From Paenibacillus_AR sp051594765 (GTDB taxonomy: Bacteria > Bacillota > Bacilli > Paenibacillales > NBRC-103111), in NCBI RefSeq assembly GCF_051594765.1, contig NZ_JBPPGJ010000009.1, forward strand, positions 215,936 through 279,935: DNA of 64,000 bases, given 5' to 3'. This document shows positions 59,296 through 64,000 of this stretch, one piece after another. Under the pieces are notes generated by a model, which saw only the letters and a program-made list of their open reading frames with translations, was not told the DNA's origin and searched no databases. The stretch's first letter is position 1, and each line of letters starts with the position of its first letter. A program made the position numbers and the translations under genes.

Positions 59296-62200
59296 ATGTC
59301 CAAGCGCAACCGTTTTGAGCTCTTGTTGCAGCATGCCCAGATTCCGGCCGACGTGGCGGAAGGCTATTTCCATGACGGTTACATAGACATGGTCGAAACC
59401 ACTCGTTCCAACCGGGAATGGACCTTCCACCTGGTCAACGGGACTCTGGTGCCGAAGGATATATACCGCTCCTTCATGAAGATGCTGCGCGACAAATTCG
59501 CCCACATCGCCGCCGTTAAGGTCGTCATGCATTATACGGAGAACCTCTCCCATGCAGACATTGCCCATGAATATTGGAGCCTGTTCGTGGAATGGGTCCA
59601 ACGCGAGGTCGCTTCGGTCAACGGATGGCTGGGCAAAGCGAAGATGGAAGCCGAAGGCACGGTGCTCCATATAACCATGCTGGACCAGTTCGGTATGGAA
59701 CTAGCAAAGAAGAAGCAGATCGACGAGCTGGTGAAGTTGTTCTTCGACCGGTATTTCGCCCGTTCGTACCACGTCAAGCTGAAGGTCAACGAATCCGCCG
59801 AGTTGAAGGAGCAGGTCTACGAGCAATTCGCCCAGCAGATCTCGGAGGAAGGCAAGACCGTCACCCAGGAGATCATCACCTCCATTGAGAAGGAAGACGA
59901 AGCCTCCAAGGGCTCCGATGCGGAGCTCAAGCTGATGGTGGGCTACGATATTAGGGAAGAAGCCGTTCCTCTGCAGCAGATCCGCGAGGAGGAGAAGCGG
60001 GTCGCCATCCAGGGTATGGTATTCGGCCTGGAGACCAAGGAGCTGAAGACCGGTACGGTTCTATACAGCTTTAGCATTACCGATTACACCGATTCTCTGG
60101 CCATCAAGGCCTTCGCCAAGACGAAGGAGGACCAGAAGATCTATGCGCTCATCACCAACGGCAAATGGCTGAAGCTCCGGGGCAAGGTCGAATATGACCG
60201 GTTCCAGAACCCGCCGGAGCTGATGATGATCCCGCAGGACGTGAACGAGCTGGTACCCCCGGCCGAGAGGAAGGACCAGGCAACGGAGAAGCGGGTGGAG
60301 TTCCACCTGCATACGAACATGAGCACCATGGACGGCATCAATACCATCGACGATTACGTCAAGACCGCCGCCAAGTGGGGGCATAAGGCTATCGCCGTAA
60401 CCGATCACAGCGGGGTGCAGGCTTTTCCGGATGCGGGGAAGTCAGCTAAGAAGCACGGCATTAAGGTGATCTACGGCGTAGAGGCCAATGTAGTCAACGA
60501 CTCTGTGGCCATCGTTATGAATCCCGAGCCCCGCCCGTTGCGGGAAGCGGAATATGTGGTCTTCGATATCGAGACCACGGGCCTGTCCATCATCAATAAC
60601 AAGATCATCGAGCTGGCCGGGGTCAAGATGCGGGATGAGAAGGTGATCGACCGGTTCTCCACCTTCATCAATCCCCATGAGCGGATCCCGTACAATATTC
60701 AGCAGCTGACCAGCATAACCGATGAGATGGTGCAGGACGCTCCTGAGCTGTCGGAGATGCTGCCGAAATTCGTCGAGTTCGTAGGGGACGCCGTCTTGGT
60801 CGCCCATAACGCCCGGTTCGACATGGGCTTCATTCAGGAGAATCTGAAGCGGCTGGGTCTTCCGGTATTCCCGAACCCGGCGCTGGATACGCTGGAGATG
60901 GCCAGGCTCCTGCTCCCTAACATGAAGAACCACCGGCTCAACACGCTGTCCGACCGTTTCAAGGTCAGTCTGGAGAATCATCACCGGGCCGTGGATGACG
61001 CGGAGGCGTTAGGCTACGTGCTGTACCATCTGATTAAGGAATCGGAGAACCAGAGCATTACCAATCTGGCACAGCTGAACGATTATGTGGGCAAGGACTT
61101 GTCGAACCAGCGTCCGTTCCACTGCTGCATCTATGCCCGCACCCAGGCGGGCAAGAAGAATCTGTACAAGCTGATCTCCATGTCCCATACGGAGTACTTC
61201 CACCGGGTGGCCTGCATTCCGAAGAGCAAGCTGGTGGAATACCGGGAGGGACTGCTCGTCACGTCCGGGTGCGAGAAGGGCGAGTTCTTCGAGACCGTCC
61301 TGAACAAGACCGTGGCGGAAGCGGAGGTGGTTGCCCAATTCTACGACGTGCTGGAGATCCAGCCCATCGAGGTGAATATGCACCTGGTGGAGAAGGGGCT
61401 CGTCGGAAGCCGCGAGGAGCTGGAGCAGGCCGTCCGCCGGGTCATCGACATCGGCCGGAAGCTGGGCAAGCCGGTCATCGCCACCGGCAACGTGCATTAT
61501 CTGCACCCCCGGGACAAGATCTGCCGGGACATTACGATCCAGGGCATAACCGGCTTCAGTCCGCTGAAGGACCAGCGGAAGCCGGACGTTCACTTCCGGA
61601 CGACGGACGAGATGCTCAGAGAGTTCGCATTTCTGGGCGAGGAGCTGGCCAAAGAGGTGGTGGTTCACAATACCTCCAAGCTGGCGGACGAATTCGAGGA
61701 GCTGAAGCTGTTCCCGAAGACCGGCGGTCCCACGGACAACGGCCTCTTCTCCCCGATCATCGAGGGTGCGGAGGAGGAGATCCGGGAGAAGTGCTACGAG
61801 ACGGCGCGCAAGCTCTACGGCGATCCCATACCGGAGCTGGTGACGGCCCGGCTGGAGAAGGAGCTGAAGCCGATCATCGGCTATGGCTTCTCCGCCAACT
61901 ACCTGATCTCGGAGCGCCTCGTCAAAAAATCCAACGCCGACGGCTATCTGGTCGGCTCCCGGGGCTCCGTCGGCTCGTCCTTCGTCGCGACGGCGCTTGG
62001 AATATCGGAGGTCAATCCGCTGCCTCCGCACTATATGTGCCCGGCCTGCCAATTCAGCGAATGGTTCACGGACGGCAGCGTTCCGTCGGGCTTCGACCTG
62101 CCGAACAAGAATTGTCCGAACTGCGGCGGTCCGCTGAAGGGGGAAGGGCAGGACATTCCCTTCGAGACGTTCCTGGGCTTCAAGGGAGACAAGGTTCCCG

Positions 62201-63621
62201 ATATTGACTTGAACTTCTCCGGCGAGTACCAGCCCCATGCGCATAACTATACGAAGGTGCTGTTCGGCGAGAAGAACGTATTCCGCGCCGGTACCATCGG
62301 CACGGTGGCGGAGAAGACCGCCTACGGCTTCGTAAAGAAATACGAGGAGGAGAAGGGAAAGAGCTGGAAGACGGCGGAGGTCTTGCGCCTTGCGGCAGGC
62401 TGCACCGGCGTCAAACGGAGCACCGGCCAGCATCCCGGCGGCATCGTCGTCGTGCCGGACTACATCGATGTGGAGGACATTACTCCGGTTCAATTCCCGG
62501 CCGATGATACGAGCGCCGATTGGAAGACGACCCACTTCGATTACCACGCCTTCGACGAGAACCTGCTGAAGCTCGATATTCTGGGACACGATGATCCGAC
62601 CATGATGCGGATGCTCCAAGACTTGACCGGCGTGGATCCGACCTCGATTCCGATGAACGATCCGAAGGTCATGAGCATGTTCAACTCCGTTGACGCTCTG
62701 GGCGTAAGCCCGCAGCAGATCCGGACGACGGTGGCCACCTATGGCGTGCCGGAGATGGGCACCAAGTTCGTCCGGCAGATGCTGGAGGAATCCCAACCGA
62801 GCACCTTCGCGGACCTTCTGCAGATTTCGGGTCTGTCGCACGGAACCGGCGTATGGCTGGGCAACGCACAGGAGCTCATCCGCAACGGAACCTGTACGAT
62901 CAAGACGGTTATCGGCTGCCGTGACGATATCATGTTATACCTCATCTATAAGGCGGGCATGGATGCGGGGCTGGCCTTCAAGATCACGGAGAGCGTGCGG
63001 AAGGGCAAAGGCCTGAGCGATGAATGGAAGCAGGAGATGAAGAACTGCAAGGTGCCCCAATGGTACATCGATTCCTGCGAGAAGATCCAGTACATGTTCC
63101 CGAAGGCGCATGCCTCGGCTTACGTCATTTCTGCCGTGCGGACCGCCTACTTCAAGCTGTATTATCCGATCCAATATTATGCCACGTACTTCACCGTCCG
63201 CGCCGAATCCTTCGATGTGGAGCTGTTCTGTCAAGGCTATGACGCCATCCTGAGCAAGCTCATCGAGATCGAGGAGAAGGGATTCCAGGCCACCACCAAG
63301 GAGAAGGGCATGGTGTCCATTCTGGAGATGGCGCTGGAGATGACGGCCCGGGGCTTCGGCTTCAAGCCGGTGGATCTGTACCGCTCGGATGCCACCCAAT
63401 TCCTGGTGGACGGAGACAAGCTCCTGTTCCCGTTCGCAGCGGTGGACGGCATCGGCGAGAATGCGGCGAAGCAGATCGCTGCAGCGAAGGACGAGGGGGA
63501 CTTCCTCTCCATCGAGGACTTCCAGCAGCGAAGCCGAGCCACCAAGACCATCGTGGAGCTGCTGAAAAACATGGGCTGCTTCCGCGGCCTGCCGGACAGC
63601 AATCAGCTATCATTGTTCTAA
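59296..63621 (+). CDS. polC: DNA polymerase III alpha subunit, PolC type
   Basis: This 1441-residue replicative polymerase matches B. subtilis PolC (1437). It has an N-terminal domain and an OB fold near residue 240-330. The PHP domain (VEFHLHTNMSTMDG) is split by the 3'-5' exonuclease (VVFDIETTGLSIINNKIIELAG, NARFDMGF, HRAVDDAEALG). The polymerase palm contains PDIDLNFSGEYQ, and CPACQF..CPNCGG is a zinc finger. The C-terminus ends in the QLSLF beta-clamp-binding peptide. ATG 59296 has GAGGGGG about 12 nt upstream. Confidence 0.98.
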   Translation: MSKRNRFELLLQHAQIPADVAEGYFHDGYIDMVETTRSNREWTFHLVNGTLVPKDIYRSFMKMLRDKFAHIAAVKVVMHYTENLSHADIAHEYWSLFVEWVQREVASVNGWLGKAKMEAEGTVLHITMLDQFGMELAKKKQIDELVKLFFDRYFARSYHVKLKVNESAELKEQVYEQFAQQISEEGKTVTQEIITSIEKEDEASKGSDAELKLMVGYDIREEAVPLQQIREEEKRVAIQGMVFGLETKELKTGTVLYSFSITDYTDSLAIKAFAKTKEDQKIYALITNGKWLKLRGKVEYDRFQNPPELMMIPQDVNELVPPAERKDQATEKRVEFHLHTNMSTMDGINTIDDYVKTAAKWGHKAIAVTDHSGVQAFPDAGKSAKKHGIKVIYGVEANVVNDSVAIVMNPEPRPLREAEYVVFDIETTGLSIINNKIIELAGVKMRDEKVIDRFSTFINPHERIPYNIQQLTSITDEMVQDAPELSEMLPKFVEFVGDAVLVAHNARFDMGFIQENLKRLGLPVFPNPALDTLEMARLLLPNMKNHRLNTLSDRFKVSLENHHRAVDDAEALGYVLYHLIKESENQSITNLAQLNDYVGKDLSNQRPFHCCIYARTQAGKKNLYKLISMSHTEYFHRVACIPKSKLVEYREGLLVTSGCEKGEFFETVLNKTVAEAEVVAQFYDVLEIQPIEVNMHLVEKGLVGSREELEQAVRRVIDIGRKLGKPVIATGNVHYLHPRDKICRDITIQGITGFSPLKDQRKPDVHFRTTDEMLREFAFLGEELAKEVVVHNTSKLADEFEELKLFPKTGGPTDNGLFSPIIEGAEEEIREKCYETARKLYGDPIPELVTARLEKELKPIIGYGFSANYLISERLVKKSNADGYLVGSRGSVGSSFVATALGISEVNPLPPHYMCPACQFSEWFTDGSVPSGFDLPNKNCPNCGGPLKGEGQDIPFETFLGFKGDKVPDIDLNFSGEYQPHAHNYTKVLFGEKNVFRAGTIGTVAEKTAYGFVKKYEEEKGKSWKTAEVLRLAAGCTGVKRSTGQHPGGIVVVPDYIDVEDITPVQFPADDTSADWKTTHFDYHAFDENLLKLDILGHDDPTMMRMLQDLTGVDPTSIPMNDPKVMSMFNSVDALGVSPQQIRTTVATYGVPEMGTKFVRQMLEESQPSTFADLLQISGLSHGTGVWLGNAQELIRNGTCTIKTVIGCRDDIMLYLIYKAGMDAGLAFKITESVRKGKGLSDEWKQEMKNCKVPQWYIDSCEKIQYMFPKAHASAYVISAVRTAYFKLYYPIQYYATYFTVRAESFDVELFCQGYDAILSKLIEIEEKGFQATTKEKGMVSILEMALEMTARGFGFKPVDLYRSDATQFLVDGDKLLFPFAAVDGIGENAAKQIAAAKDEGDFLSIEDFQQRSRATKTIVELLKNMGCFRGLPDSNQLSLF

Positions 63622-63630
63622 TAGGAAGAA

Positions 63631-63657
63631 GAAGCCCTGCCGGATCGGCAGGGCTTC
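63631..63657 (+). terminator. Intrinsic terminator after polC
   Basis: GAAGCCCTGCC pairs perfectly with GGCAGGGCTTC over a 5-nt loop, and ATTATTTT follows. It lies 10 nt after the polC stop. Confidence 0.85.
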
Positions 63658-63674
63658 ATTATTTTGTATAAGAA

Positions 63675-63697
63675 AACCCCCAGTTCGACTGGGGGTT
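63675..63697. mobile_element. Left-end hairpin of an IS200/IS605-family element
   Basis: AACCCCCAGT pairs perfectly with ACTGGGGGTT over the loop TCG. It lies 99 nt upstream of the transposase start. Subterminal palindromes of this type are the recognition structures of IS200/IS605 elements, which lack terminal inverted repeats. The element continues beyond the window. Confidence 0.6.
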
Positions 63698-63795
63698 CAG
63701 GAAGCTTATAGCTATGAGTAGTCAATCCTTTGAACTCGATGATAAAATTTTAGCCGGTCTGCCAACCGCTAAAAAGTATCGAAGGAGAACAAAGG

Positions 63796-64000
63796 ATGGA
63801 CAACAGCAGTCTAGCACACACGAAATGGAACTGTAAATACCACGTGATCTTTGCGCCCAAATATCGGAGACAAGTGGTATATGGAAAACTGAAAAGAGAA
63901 ATTGGGAAGATCTTACGGGAGCTATGTGAACGAAAAGGAGTCGAAATCATCGAGGCAGAAGCCTGCCCGGATCATATCCATATGCTCGTAAGTATCCCAC
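63796..64000 (+). CDS. tnpA: IS200/IS605-family transposase TnpA (partial)
   Basis: The frame is open to the window end (68 codons seen). It begins MDNSSLAHTKWNCKYHVIFA and reads PKYRRQVVYGKLKREI, then EACPDHIHMLVSI. The HUH pair (HIH) that binds the metal of the Y1 transposase is visible; the catalytic Tyr lies beyond the end. GAAGGAG is 8 nt upstream of ATG 63796. Such enzymes move as single-stranded DNA circles. No TnpB gene is visible in the window. Confidence 0.92.
   Translation, partial: MDNSSLAHTKWNCKYHVIFAPKYRRQVVYGKLKREIGKILRELCERKGVEIIEAEACPDHIHMLVSIP

Noticed and set aside
61009..62841. Minus-strand open frame of about 610 codons opposite polC
   Set aside because: It is explained by third-position bias of polC; no start signal or domain is seen.

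Overview
The window reads as the chromosome of a motile, endospore-forming-type Firmicute, most likely Paenibacillus or a close relative (inference). The backbone order topA-trmFO-hslV-hslU-codY-fla/che-rpsB-tsf-pyrH-frr-uppS-cdsA-dxr-rseP-proS-polC is the one known from Bacillus subtilis. The proteins are of Bacilli type: CodY, FliY, CheC/CheD, SigD, PolC, short FlgE and SwrD.

Region 1 (about 1-12,070) is the right part of a prophage or phage-like integrated element. It holds the end of a structural protein, a secreted small protein, a 28-residue holin-like type I toxin on the minus strand, a repeat-bearing 352-residue protein, a 1214-residue internal-virion-like protein and a crowded lysis module (small membrane proteins, nested holin candidate, amidase). 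A minus-strand regulatory block follows (two hypotheticals, a coiled-coil protein, a DEDDh exonuclease, an Xre repressor), then two small plus-strand genes and a 400-bp non-coding stretch with DnaA-box-like sites, inverted repeats, a 30-bp tandem repeat and a divergent tRNA-like element with its own promoter. The last two genes are an FtsK/HerA-type translocase and an out-of-frame overlapping winged-helix replication-relaxation protein. Just before topA lie about 20 codons resembling the C-terminus of DprA, so the element probably sits in dprA, with its right junction here and its left junction outside the window.

Region 2 (12,178-18,717) carries topA, trmFO, hslV, hslU and codY. A xerC/codV gene, found between trmFO and hslV in B. 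subtilis, is absent.

Region 3 (18,958-50,211) is a nearly unbroken plus-strand fla/che operon: flgB, flgC, fliE, fliF, fliG, fliH, fliI, fliJ, a MotE/YlxF-type protein, fliK, flgD, a TIGR02530-type gene, flgE, swrD/flbD, fliL, fliM, fliY, cheY, fliO, fliP, fliQ, fliR, flhB, flhA, flhF, flhG, cheB, cheA, cheW, cheC, cheD, a membrane protein, sigD, a FapA protein and three small accessory genes. It encodes the basal body, hook, export gate, C-ring, placement GTPases, chemotaxis signalling and the flagellar sigma factor. Many genes are coupled by 1-11 nt overlaps.

Region 4 (50,296-63,657) covers ribosomal protein S2, a short-form EF-Ts, UMP kinase, ribosome recycling factor, undecaprenyl-PP synthase, CDP-DAG synthase, DXP reductoisomerase, the site-2 protease RseP, an archaeal/eukaryal-type prolyl-tRNA synthetase and PolC. 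Intrinsic terminators or structured leaders occur in most gaps.

Region 5 (from about 63,675) is the left end of an IS200/IS605-family element, cut by the window edge. Functional calls rest on recognised family motifs. No similarity search or folding program was run, so start codons, promoters and RNA structures are readings by eye.
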